A stretch of 64,000 bases of DNA from NCBI GenBank assembly GCA_014621425.1, contig JAANBB010000145.1, positions 1-64,000 on the forward strand. Direction: 5' to 3'. The notes beneath the pieces were generated by a model, which did no database searches, had not been told where the DNA came from, and saw only the letters and a program-made list of their open reading frames with translations. This stretch comes from Cylindrodendrum hubeiense (lineage: Eukaryota > Ascomycota > Sordariomycetes > Hypocreales > Nectriaceae). Shown here piece after piece: positions 46,498 through 57,154 of the stretch; position 1 is the first letter of the stretch; the number at the start of each line of letters is the position of its first letter. A program made the translations under genes and the position numbers.

Positions 46498-46790
46498 GAA
46501 CGGGCACGACAAAGCAGTGGAATTTCTCCTCGATATGGGCATAGTCAATGTTGACCAAGAGACTCCCAGTACGAACGAGCCCCTCTATTTTGGGCTGCTG
46601 AGAACGGAAACGGGACAATAGTCAAGATGCTTGCCAACACGGGTAACGTTGATGTCGCTGCAGAAGATATATATAGGGTGACTTTCCTACACTTGGCACA
46701 TTTTCGCCATCATACAACTATCGAAAATCTTCTATCATTGAAGAGTACAGTCGCCACCCCCCCCCAGAGTTATACGGCCTAAAGACACTA
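46498..46790 (+). pseudogene. Decayed ankyrin relic beyond the NLR stop
   Basis: Ankyrin-like phrases continue in changing frames: NGHDKAVEFLLDMGIVNVDQ, then AAENGNGTIVKMLANTG in another frame, then TFLHLAHFRHH. At least two more frame changes and a stop are needed to read them. It is the remnant of a longer ancestral ankyrin tail. Confidence 0.55.
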
Positions 46791-47072
46791 TTAGTTTCTG
46801 TCTGCATAACAGTTCTATAGAGAAATACTATTAAGTTCCTGACACACAAATTCACAAATCGGCTTAAAGATATCCCCATTCTAATGAGCACGTAGGCAAA
46901 GCCAACATGACGGAGGTGGAGGTGGTGGAGAGTCTTGTAACGTGTCTCAAGTATCCTATTTAAATCAACCTTCCGGCCTGTGCAGTCCACTCGTATGCCC
47001 AGCTCTATCCAGTGGTTGTGAGTGTCGCAATTATCCTAAATAAATCGATAAAATGAGTGTATTCAGTGTGGA

Positions 47073-47180
47073 AATGTGATTTAGAGAAGTATATTCTTTC
47101 TCTAGCTGTGATATCATGACGTACAATCCGTCATCATCGTGTGACCTAGACATTCTCCCAGCTCCTCTCCAGATCATCTT
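47073..47180 (-). pseudogene. Relic copy of the 3' end of the gene at 60655-62001
   Basis: About 108 nt align by eye with 60580-60689 over the last codons and 3' UTR of that gene. The shared anchors are gatatcatgac(a/g)tacaatccgt, ctagaca, and (a)gctcct(t/c)tcca.atcatctt. Identity is roughly 75-80% with small gaps. There is no reading frame left. Confidence 0.6.
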
Positions 47181-48014
47181 GTTATTATGTATTATCAGTA
47201 CTATCAAAATTCTTATTAATATTCACTATTAATTTCTGGTATCGGATAGTACTAGAATAGGTGCTTATCATCTCAAGTAAATTTATAAAGGTTAAAACTT
47301 TGTGCCAATTATGATCTTAGCTACAACGGGCAATACTATCTAGAGTTATTCAGCTTCATCCAACGTCCGGGCCCATTCTAAATTAGGAGAACACCAGTCT
47401 AGCACTCTGTAATTCCTCCAAGTGGAGCGACAGATTACATCTTTGCATAGCGTAGCTCTCTGTAGCAAACTGGATGGATTGAACGGGACAGCTTGATGAT
47501 GATGGAATCTCTTGTCTTTTCATTTCTATCCAACAAGGAGGAAGGCCAGCTATTTATTACTAGGGATCTGGCTATTCCGAATACCCTTAGATTAATGATG
47601 CCGTCGAATGCCGACGATCTCGGTCATTGTAGTTGACCTAGATTGAAATCTAACGCTAGGACTGACCGTCACAGGATCTAGATTCTATTGACAGTGCAGA
47701 CGCCATTGACGATCCGGGCCCTTTGTAAAGCCGGCTTTCTGATTGTCTGACACTCTAAATAAAGGGTGCCACCACTTGTTTTGCCTCTAGAATTCCGGTT
47801 TCTAAACGCTTCGCCCTTCAACACCAGACATGCCTAGCAGGTCTGTAACCATATGTATGTCCATGGCGTAATTGCGCTCTATTTTGTTTAAAATTTCAAA
47901 GCGGGCCCGAAGTGAAGGCCACCACACAGCGAATGTGGCATCATAAATCTTCAGGAACTCCGACTGGAAGAAAGAAAGAAACTTTTGTCAAAGGATGAAT
48001 CGCTACGACATATG

Positions 48015-48219
48015 TTAATACCGCCAGATCGTGTGATACTTTGAGCGAGCACCATAACAAGAGGACACTGGCATCTATAACTCCTCCTCTTCCTCATTGT
48101 ATTTGGGATGTTTGTGTTCTGCTGGCAAACGGCTGCAGGTGACACCGAAACTAGCTGCAAAAGGAACCAGAGTCACCCAAGCTGGGTGGCCCTTGAAGAT
48201 CTCGCCGCGCACGCCCACG
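48015..48219 (-). pseudogene. Truncated copy of the 3' end of the MFS gene at 58251-59789
   Basis: Positions 48015-48219 align without gaps to 58191-58395, which covers about 60 nt of 3' UTR and the last ~48 codons of the MFS transporter. My hand count gives about 19 differences in 205, most of them transitions. The copy stops abruptly after cacgcccacg and runs into AT-rich DNA. It codes for nothing. Confidence 0.85.
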
Positions 48220-48972
48220 TTATATTGTTAATAATAGCATTAGCTATCAGTTAATAAGGAATACCAGTATAGATAGTAGTGGAATGGAAGTAGTCTGTCA
48301 TACTATTGTGGTATTGCTTACCATAGCAGATAGCGTACTGAGGAACCCAGTCATCAAGGAAGAGATAGGGAAAAAGTAGTGGGATGGGAAATGTGGTCAT
48401 TTATCACGGCAGTGGTTGGAAAACTAGGTTCGGATTGGAAACTCCACTGTCCCGCGGATCATCAGGGTCTTCCAACGGCTCCTCGATGGCTTTCAGAGTT
48501 TAAAATATATTGGATGGGAGAAGGAGGAGTGAGTGATGGGATTTACTTTGGGCATATGATAGTAATGATAGTCTTCTACTCTAGCTACCGGCCAACTCTG
48601 GGGTTGGCTATTTACTCTCCTGCTGTTATCGGTGCTATCCCCATCCACCCACCTACTTATCCACCTACCTATCACCCTCAGCCAGCCTAAGTGTAACCCG
48701 ACTGCTAAAGACCTGATCTACCCTTACAATATAACTATTAATGTCTAAATTATAGTAAAATTAATTTTAAACTATAGTTAATAAATATACATATTTAGTA
48801 TAATAGAATTAATAATAAAAACTCAGGCCACTTAAATTCTATTTACACTCAACTTTTATATTTAATATTCTTTTAATGAAACTTAAGAGAAATTACTTAC
48901 AATACTTAATTAGAGACATTATACAATAATATCTACTTAAGAATCAAGTTACAATCCTGTCCTATTGTATTA

Positions 48973-50276
48973 TTATACTCTATTCTCCTCTATATAATAT
49001 CTTACTCTTCCCTCAAATAACCGTCTAGCAGTTCTAGAAACAGCACAGCTCTTTATTTCTCGATCTCCGTTTATTATAACTTTAACTTGAACCGTTCCCT
49101 TGCTGTGTGCAATCACAACCTCCTTCTCCTTAAGATTATTCAACTCATTTGGAGGTGAAGGAGTCCGTTCTGGTGTTGGCAATGCCCAGTTGTTAATGGA
49201 CGATTTAGCAGAGAGCTCTGCAGCGACTGTTCCCGGACAGTTTAATGCTGCTGCTAGACACACAGCGCCTGTGAGCTGGAGACTAGGGTGAGGTAGACCC
49301 ATGGAGTAAGCTTGGACCCGGATGTCCGGCTTCTCACCGCTCGATTGGGGGAAGGTCGGCGGGTAGACAAGTGCGATCTTCGGCGTACCCCTAGTTTGTG
49401 CTGCAACTTCAACAGTGGGAGCGAGGCCCATGGCCACGGCTCCTTCACAACGGATAGACTCTATCAGTGCGTGTTGGATGTCTTCCGAGGGTAGGGTGTT
49501 TAGGAGCGTTGAGATAGAGGTGGAGTCGATGAAAACAAACGGGTTCGCTGCGTCGATGAGTGTAACACGAAGATCAAACGGCTTCAGATTTGGCAGTGCC
49601 GCCGGCGGTTGGACATGAAGCGTCTGCTGCTGCCTTCCAGAAGGGAAAAGCTTGCCTGTCATGCTGCCCGCCGGATCAACGAATGCGCACTTAACTTCGC
49701 TGCCCGTGGTGCTGACACCAGGAATATTGTAGGTGCCATCTTCTTCGAATTCTCCGGCTCCGTCAATTGCGACTGTCTCAACGATGATGCGCTTGGTGTT
49801 TGTGTTGTAAATCCGAACATCCATCTACCTGTGATTAGCAATTGACACCTGGCGAGTCTCATTTGTCGCCGTACCTCGGTTTGTCCTAGATCAGGTTTTA
49901 CTAATCCTTCCTGCACAGCGAAAGGACCAACCCCTGAGCTAATATTACCGCATGTGCCTGTAAAGTCCACAGACTCCTTGCCCACTGCAACTTGGACAAA
50001 GGTGAAGTCGACATCTGCATCTGGTCGCTGTGAGGGTGACACGACGGCCACTTTCGATGTGGTCGATGTGCCTCCACCGACGCCGTCAATCTGGCGAGGA
50101 TCATTTCCCCGAGATCCAAGAGCTGAAATCAAATGAGGTGCCCAGTTGATTTGGCTCTTAGGTAAGTCTCTTCGATGAAGGAATATACCCTTTGAAGTCC
50201 CAGCGCGCATGAGTACGCACGGTAGGACGTGGCGTGTAAGGTGCTTTGTCTCAGGTATCTGCTGTTGGATAGCCAT
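48973..50276 (-). CDS. PrpF/DUF453-family isomerase (aconitate or methylaconitate isomerase type), 417 aa
   Basis: Exons 50276..49875 and 49824..48973 flank an intron with donor GTACGG and acceptor GGTAG; the frame is kept. Family landmarks are LPCVLMRAGTSKGIFLHRRD near the N-terminus, GSRGNDPRQIDGVGGGTSTTSK, DFTGTCGNISSGVGPFAVQEG, DPAGSMTGKLFPSG and VFIDSTSI. PrpF enzymes have the diaminopimelate-epimerase fold and move double bonds of 2-methylaconitate. A fungal branch (Adi1 of the Ustilago itaconate cluster) converts cis- to trans-aconitate. The start at 50276 (MAIQQQIPETKH) is preferred because family similarity begins soon after it. An ATG at 50396 would add 40 unremarkable residues. Neighbours are a Zn2Cys6 regulator, a tricarboxylate carrier and an organic-anion permease, which supports a tricarboxylate substrate. 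Confidence 0.85.
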
Positions 50277-50706
50277 GTTGGCAATAGAATGCCACAAAAT
50301 GTTGCCGTTATCTATACTTTGCTGAACAGAAGAAACGGGAGTTTCTTTTTTTAGAAACTTCACAAGAATCTGAATTTGACTTGCAAGATGATGCATGGAG
50401 TACGGTTGCCACTGATACCACCATGGCCATGCTCCTCGCTATATATAAAGGACCATGCCATGAGTCCCGGAATTAATATGGAGCCATGGTATACTGATCA
50501 TATTAGCCGCATCGTCTTCAGCTATCAACTTGCCGTCTGTTTCGAGCAGAAACGGTTGTATTTTGGCCGCGGGAGTTTACTCCACTCCAATCTACCCTAG
50601 TCCCATGACCCCACTAGACGGGAAGAGCGGGAACGGACGCGGGAACGGACGCGGGAACGGCGACGGGAAGGGAACAGCAGTGAAAGCGGGATGAGCGGGA
50701 ACGCAA
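50277..50706. promoter_or_regulatory. Promoter of the PrpF gene with a cluster of CGGGAA elements
   Basis: Six CGGGAA hexamers lie within 50619-50701 (first 50619-50624, last 50696-50701). Several are arranged as a 12-nt tandem cggacgcgggaa. The region lies between the end of the regulator gene and the start of the PrpF gene. CGG is the half site of Zn2Cys6 proteins, so this is a candidate operator array; it could instead be a 3' minisatellite of the regulator gene. Confidence 0.5.
50619..50701. repeat. Minisatellite-like cluster of gcgggaacgga units
   Basis: About seven units share cggga(a/t); the central three are spaced exactly 12 nt apart. The cluster ends 6 nt before the stop codon of the Zn2Cys6 gene. 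Confidence 0.8.
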
Positions 50707-53337
50707 TCAACCCCCCAGGAACGAAAAACTGTCCAAAGATGAGCCATTGAAGCCAAAAAGCGGATCCTCAAGTGACGTAGATTCGTTATTAGGAGGCCAC
50801 CATCCTTGTTGCCACTCGTACCCGCTGTTGTATGCGGCTTCTGCTGGAGGCACGCCGCCTGAGATCAAGCCGTAGTCTGTGCCGGATTGGTTCGCTCCAG
50901 GGAAGCCCTGCCCTCTCATAATGGGCTGTGAGCTTCCCTGCTGAGGCATATCTTGTGTCTGAATTTGGCTCGGAGCGTGCTCGGTATCTTCAGCCACGAC
51001 ACTTGTCCCACCAAGATCGCCCTGCTGCAAGAAACTCCGAATAATCCCGTCAATGTCCATCGAGTCTGAGTTGGGAGAGAATCCAGTACCGCTAACGGTT
51101 ACAGGTTCTGCCGCATTTTGGGTGCGTGGAATCATACCAACGCGCCTCTCCTGCACTTTGGGTGTTGCCTGGGGATGTATGATCCTCTCTGCCACGCCAC
51201 TGGACTCATGGCCTTGGTCTCGCGACATGTTTGGATGGGTCATCTCCAGTGCATCACTGGAAATTTCGTCAACCGTAACTTCGTGCTTCTTCATCAAACT
51301 CTGGATAATCATTGCTGCCTTCTTCACAGCGGAGTTGGTTTCTTTGTTCTCCTGAAAAACCGCGAGACAGGTAATGAGGTTAGCATGGGCGATGGAACGC
51401 GGACCGCGTTTGCCTGCAATTCTGGAGTGAATTGTCGCCGCTACGTATGTCGCGTACGAAATGAGGTACGGCGCACGACGTGTAGAAAAAGCTCTGTGAT
51501 ATGCGCGAAGGAGGCTACTGATGCTCGACGCGGCCGATGCACACTTCATAAGAGAGTCGACTGAAATGGAGCGGGATGTATTATACAGATGGCCATCCGC
51601 AACGAAAGGGCGATGCAGTAATATAACAAGGACATAATGCATAGCACTGACGAGTTAGCATCGCATAATTCGCGGGGAAGGATGGCTTACTGTAAACTGA
51701 ATACATGAGGCGGCGGGAAAGTTGCGGTGTGCGACTTGGCTGGGTCAAACTGTAGATGAGATGGCAGAGAACCATGCCATTTGTCCAGTTTCAATTGCAA
51801 CTTGTCCAGCATGCTAGCCAGCTCAGCTGGACTCTGATCGAAACTGCGCTCCGTGTATATGCAGCTGAGAATGTCGCTCATGGTGATAGAGAGTTTGCAC
51901 AGAAAGGTGAAGGTCGACGTGCTGTATGCCGGTGAGCCAGGATAGTCGGGGGCCGAGGTTGAGTATGCGAAAGGCCGCCAGTGCTCAAGCTCTTCGTAGG
52001 TGTCGAGAAACCTGATCGGCACAAGCGCGTCGGTATCTTTCAAGCTTACTGGGCGGCCTTGATAGAGGCTCTGGATCTTATCTACAACTGGCTGGTTGTT
52101 AGATATGGCACAAGAGTAGGAGCTTGCAACCTACCAAATGCGCCCCAAAAGACTCTCCTCCGGATCTCGAGGTCTTCGTCGGAGAACTGATGTTTGTTTG
52201 TCACATCAACATGCATTCCCAAGTCAATTAGCATGCGAAAGGCTAGCCCAGAGTAGAGCCAAGCTGCACTTCTCTCATCTCCGAGCGCGAACAGTGAGTT
52301 TGTCATTTGCAGCAAAGCTTGTATCGTCGTCACGTCGCTGCGATCGAGCGACCCGCCCAACAATTCACGAACCCGTTCCCGGTACTTCCACCCCGCCGTA
52401 CGGACATCATCGGGATCCTTGCGGACCTCGAGTCTAGGACTGAACTTGGAAGACCCAAAGTAAATGGCATTGAGCAGCAGTTTGGAGAAATACGGGCCGT
52501 TGCAAGCCATGTCTCGCATGAAGGCGGGTCGGTAGGTGATGAGGAACGAATGATGCTGGCGATTCCAATGCAGTGAAAGTAAGTGCATACCTAGATCGGG
52601 ATCGACACCGTCAAAGTCAAGCTTTCCTTGACGGAAGTTGAGCTCTTCCATTTGACCTACATCGGATGAGTCTGATTACTTTTCAAGGAGCAAATCGTAC
52701 GTACGCTGCCTCGCGGCTTCTGCAACTAAACCTCTTTCTACCCATTCTTCCGACATTCGAGGGCGGTGGTCTGTCCCTCGGTCTGGGCCGTTGTCTTCAA
52801 ACAATGCACTCGTACGACCATGGTAGCTTGAAACACCGTTGGCTGATACGAGGATACGAGCAACACTTGCGTCGGATATTCGATTGGGCGCAGCAGATTC
52901 CCACGACTGGCCTCTGTCTACATCATCACCATTGCTGCTATTTGGCATACAGTCGCCTGCTTCAGACGGACTGGGAGAATTGCCTTGCTGGGACAGAAGT
53001 GGGCTAGTGTGGCTGCGACTGTCGCCCCTCACATCGTTCCGTGGGTTCTCGCGATGCTTGAAGCGATGGTGTCGCTCACGCCCTGCCTCCTTGGCAACTT
53101 CGCCAACAGGCTCGTAGAAACAATCCCGGCCATACGTTTTGCAATTGACGCATACTGGCCGTTCGCTGTTGCACTTGATCTGGCAATCCACGTCCGTTAG
53201 TGTTGGAGCCTTACCGCGGGAATGGGCCATGTCACCTTTCTCCTGCGGCAAAACGTGCAGGCCTCTGCCGCACGTCGACGGGAACGTGCTGGGTTCCGTG
53301 AACGGGAACTGCTCGACCCACTCGGTTCGGTATCCAT
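50707..53337 (-). CDS. Zn2Cys6 transcription factor with fungal-specific TF domain (811 aa)
   Basis: Five exons: 53337..53236, 53179..52705, 52656..52135, 52087..51691 and 51646..50707. All phases agree. The zinc cluster begins at residue 27 and is split by intron 1: CTFCRRRKIKC, then CVNC, then C, with canonical spacing. The middle homology domain spans about 190-500 (MHLLSLHWNRQHHSFLITYR, RRRVFWGAF, LYQGRPVSL, MHYVLVILLHRPFV), as in NirA/XlnR-like regulators. The C-terminus (about 640-811) is Gln/Ser/Gly-rich and acidic, typical of an activation region. Its start lies 334 bp from the divergent tricarboxylate carrier gene, and its 3' end abuts the PrpF promoter. It is the obvious candidate cluster regulator; CGGGAA elements occur in all three surrounding promoters. 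Confidence 0.9.
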
Positions 53338-53671
53338 CGTTTGTGACCGTTGAGATCTGTGTTGCCGTGCAAATATGTGAATGACGGGAAGAGGAGTGGC
53401 GAGGAAAGATGCCGCGGGAGCAGAACAGGCGATCGATCCCACAGTTCGCACTAAGACGGCCCCGCCTCCGTATTTGGTTACGACCATCTTGGGACACCCA
53501 TTCTCTTCCCGTCTTCTTCCCGTTCTCCAATTCTGGGATCCCGTCTCCAACCCAAACCCCACATTTAATCCCTCGGCTCTTGGTCCGCTCAGGGGTTCGT
53601 ATGAACAGAACGATGCAACTTGTCCCAACATTGCTCCAACAACCCTTTCGTTCGACTTCAAGCATCTCAAT
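53338..53671. promoter_or_regulatory. Shared divergent promoter of the Zn2Cys6 regulator and tricarboxylate carrier
   Basis: This 334-bp region holds CGGGAA at 53385-53390 and, on the other strand, TTCCCG at 53506-53511 and 53517-53522, plus a gatcccg near 53536. The same hexamer is clustered upstream of the PrpF gene. This fits one regulator controlling both genes and itself. Confidence 0.45.
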
Positions 53672-54782
53672 ATGACGACCATTGTTGAGGCTCAAGTGCC
53701 TGCAACAGCATTGGTGCTGAAGCATCAGATCCGGCCGGTGGAAAAGTCCAAGAAGCAGGTCATCACCCCTGCCATTTCGCTGGCAGCTGGCGCCGTTGCT
53801 GGTGCTGTTGAAGCCACTATTACAGTAAATTCCCAGCGCATCTTGCTCTTCGATATCCCTAACTGGAGTTTAGTATCCATTCGAATTTGCAAAAACACGC
53901 ACCCAATTGAACCGCAACCTCGGCCCTGGCACAGTCGTCTCGAAGAATCCCTTCGCAGTCATATCACAGACTGCCCGGCAGGATGGCTTCCGCGCAATCT
54001 ACACTGGTTGTTCCACCCTGATTTTAGTGAGTTGAACCAGGTACCCCTCAAATCCCCCACGTTCACTAATTCTCGATTAGGGCACCGCATGCAAGGCCGG
54101 CGTACGCTTCTTGTCATTTGACGCCATCAAAAATCAGCTTGTCGACTCAAATGGCAAGCTGTCGCCAGGACGCGGGATTCTCGCAGGAATGATGGCGGGA
54201 GCCATTGAGAGTGTCGCGGTTGTAACACCAACAGAGCGCATTAAGACAGCCCTGTGAGTAGTCAATGTCGATTCCCCGAGCGATTCCCAAGCTCATCCGA
54301 TTTAAAGCATCGACGATGCAAGATCACCCAACAGACGTTTTAATGGTGGCTTGCATGCTCTCCGTACCATCCTTACTGAACGTGGAATCCGCGGAATCTA
54401 TCGTGGCCTGCTATCAACGACGCTCAAACAATCAGCCACGTCTGCCGTGCGCATGGGCTCGTACAACATCCTAAAGGAGGCCGTTTCCTCGCGCACCAGT
54501 GCGAAAAACGCGAAGAACCCACTCGTCACGTTTGGAATGGGCGCAGCCGCTGGTATCATCACCGTGTACGCTACGCAGCCCTTTGACACAATTAAGACTC
54601 GTGCTCAGGGAGCTCAAGGTGCTACGACAGTACAGGCATTCAAAGATATCCTTAGAGATGGAGGGATCAAGACGTTCTGGAGTGGAAGCTCAATGAGACT
54701 GGGCAGATTGGTTCTGAGTGGTGGCATTGTATTTACGGTGTATGAGAATGTTGCATCGGTGTTGATGGGTTTGAAGAAATAG
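53672..54782 (+). CDS. Mitochondrial tricarboxylate (citrate) carrier, CTP1/Mtt1-like (317 aa)
   Basis: Four exons: 53672..53824, 53874..54026, 54081..54253 and 54308..54782; all joins are in frame. Three mitochondrial-carrier signatures mark the tripartite repeat: YPFEFAKTR, TPTERIKTALIDD and QPFDTIKTR. ALIDD after the second signature and SAVRMGSYN are hallmarks of fungal citrate/tricarboxylate carriers rather than other carriers. The protein sits in the inner mitochondrial membrane and exchanges citrate, isocitrate or cis-aconitate for malate. In the Ustilago itaconate cluster the related Mtt1 exports cis-aconitate to the cytosol. Here it is divergent from a Zn2Cys6 gene and close to a PrpF-type isomerase, which supports a specialised rather than housekeeping copy. 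Confidence 0.93.
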
Positions 54783-55415
54783 AATGGTGTCCGGAATCGT
54801 AGAAGGTAGATATTCAGTTATAATCGATGTCTAGAATAATGCAGCTTCATTTGAATCAATGGTTGTCTCCGTATGTTTCGCTTGCTACTTTTGTACATAT
54901 TCAGCTGCAGGTTTGCGCTCTGTAAGTTGCACCCAGTGTTAAAGTACACGACCAACGATTCTACGACATTTCCATCACCCAATCTGACAATCATTGAGTC
55001 GACCTCGGTCCTGATTTCTCCGTCATATCTTCAATCTACGAGCCAAGGATCACAAAGTGAGGGGAATGCGGGGGACTTTGGTCGTTCCCGCGGGAGCCAA
55101 GACACCCCAGTCTGGGGCCCCGCACGTTAGCATACACGCTCCCACACAAGCCATGGAAATCAGTTAAGCTAACTCCACAATGCAGAGATGGCGCTCTGTC
55201 TCGTGATGCCAAGTCATGTTGCGACTAAGCGTTAGTTCGGTGCCTCCAATTTCTCCCAAAGTCAGAACACCGAGTCATCTCTTGTATATAGTCTGTCTCG
55301 TCCCTCCTGGATATGGAACCGCAGACTCTCACCCAGTATTCTAATCCTTCAAGCTCTCAACCACAACAGAACTTAAAGACCAGAGCTACAGACAAAGGCG
55401 GCCAAAACTCTCGCC
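54783..55415. other. Intergenic region upstream of the MFS permease
   Basis: This 633-bp region holds the 3' UTR of the carrier and the promoter of the permease. One TTCCCG/CGGGAA element lies at 55085-55090, followed by cgggag. A TATA-like tatata lies at about 55285-55291. No gene is seen. Confidence 0.5.
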
Positions 55416-57154
55416 ATGACCGTTCCAGATGTGCCCCCTAATCCAGACTCTGACCAGGCATCAGTGGCCAACGAGAAAGTCGACGGGGCTCAATGCATCG
55501 AAGTTGTGCCCACCAGGGAGGGCACCGTGGTTTCGCCTCTAGAGATCCAGGCCAGATTTGACCTCCTGCGTGATCTTGGCCCGGAGCGAATGGCTGAGCT
55601 CAACAAGAGTGTTGTGAAGAAGATCGATTGGCATATGATGCCCTGTGTCACGCTCATGTTCTTGATGAAGTACGTTCTATTCAGTACCGTCACTTGCATG
55701 AATCAAACTAACTCTCGGCAGCTACCTTGACCGCATCAATGTCTCGAATGCTCGCCTCGCTGGCCTGCAGGAGGACTTGCACATGTCTGACACAGTCTGG
55801 AATACCGGTATTTCCACCTTCTACGTTGGCTATCTCATTGGCCAGCTTCCTGGAAATCTCCTCATGGCCAAGACCAACCCTCGCTGGTTCCTCCCTACCT
55901 GCATGCTCCTATGGAGTGCTGGCACTATTTGTATGCCTGCAATGAAGAAGTGAGTATATCAACGAGGACAACACTAGTCTATTTTGTTAATTATTGACTG
56001 TTTACAGCGGCGTGGGCTTTTGCGTGGTTCGGTTTTTCATTGGGCTCACTGAGGCTCCGTTCTTCCCGGGCTTGACGCTCAGTAGGTCAACCCTCTACAC
56101 ACGTACCGCACAGATACTAACAACTTAGTGACATCATCCTGGTACACCAAAGAAGAAAGTCCCTTCCGAATGGCCATATGGCACGCTGGAAACACCATCT
56201 CCAATATCATCTCCGGATTCCTCGCTGCTGGTATCCTCGAACATATGGATGGAGTCGCTGGCTTGCACGCCTGGCAGTGGTTCTTCCTCATTGAAGGGAT
56301 CGTCTCTATCATAATTGCGCTCGTCTCATACATCTTCTTACCATCCTGGCCAAATGACACCAAGTTCCTCACCGAGGAGGAGAGAGAAATGGCTCAGTAC
56401 CGTATTCTCGTCTCTAACGGTGGCCGCGATGAAGGTGTTGGTGGAACATGGGACGGCGTCAAGGATGCTGTCAGGGATCCCTTTACCTGGTTCTTCTGCT
56501 TAATGCATTTTGCGCTCATCACTGCGCAAAGCTTCAAGGACTTCTTGCCTTCCGTGAGTTTCCGTTACCTTCACCAACTCGGGAAATAGTATCTAACAGC
56601 GCTAGATTATGGAAACGTTCGGCTTTAACAAAATGACCACATATCTCATCCAGGCGCCTCCCTACGCCATCGCGTATATATCCGCCTGTGCCATTGCATG
56701 GTCGTGCGGCCACTTCCAGGAATCAACGTGGCACGTTGTCATTCCCATAATCTTCTCCGCCGCTGGCTGCGGTATTCTCATCGGTACCATCAACGTCGCA
56801 GCGCGGTACATTGGCATCATACTCCTCATCTCGGGTACCTATAGCGGCCTCAACTTGCAGCTATCTTGGGAGACAACTGTGGTTCCTGCCCCCCGTGCAA
56901 AGAAGGCAGCGCTGATCGCCATTGCCAACTGCATCAGCCAGGTTAGCCACTGGTTCAGTCCATACTTTTATCCGACCAGCCAGGAGCCGTTCTACCGCAT
57001 GGCCGGCGGTCTACTACTGTTAGGTTGTGCACTGACTATTGTCTCGGCATTTTTGGTGAAGTGGAGGGCGAAACGATTGAACAATGATCTAGATGCAGCG
57101 GAAGGGTGGACTCCCAACTCTGGTGCTGAGAAAGGATGGAGATATAAGCATTGA
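55416..57154 (+). CDS. MFS permease of the anion:cation symporter (Dal5/allantoate-like) family (509 aa)
   Basis: Five exons: 55416..55669, 55722..55949, 56008..56081, 56129..56553 and 56606..57154; phases agree. The protein has twelve predicted helices with a hydrophilic N-terminus of about 70 residues. Family features are DWHMMPC-type entry (KIDWHMMPCVTLMF), YLDRINVSNARLAGL, the RFFIGLTEAPFFPG signature, SSWYTKEE and EGIVSIIIALVSYIFLPSWP. ACS-family permeases move organic anions such as allantoate, nicotinate, tartrate and other carboxylates across the plasma membrane. It is last in the PrpF-regulator-carrier group and could export or import the tricarboxylate made there. The substrate is inferred from context only. 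The gene is intact. Confidence 0.92.

Larger units (their letters stand above)
46791..48972. other. AT-rich relic zone with gene fragments
   Basis: This 2.2-kb region has no intact gene. It is AT-rich, particularly 48700-48970. It contains two short duplicated pieces of genes located near 58-61 kb (47073-47180 and 48015-48219, listed separately). Small frames such as 48379-48690 show no protein character. It looks like old duplicated DNA modified by transition mutations. Confidence 0.6.

Noticed and set aside
48379..48690. 103-codon plus frame in the relic zone
   Set aside because: It lies in decayed DNA beside a gene fragment, and its tail is a ccacctaccta-type repeat; no protein character.
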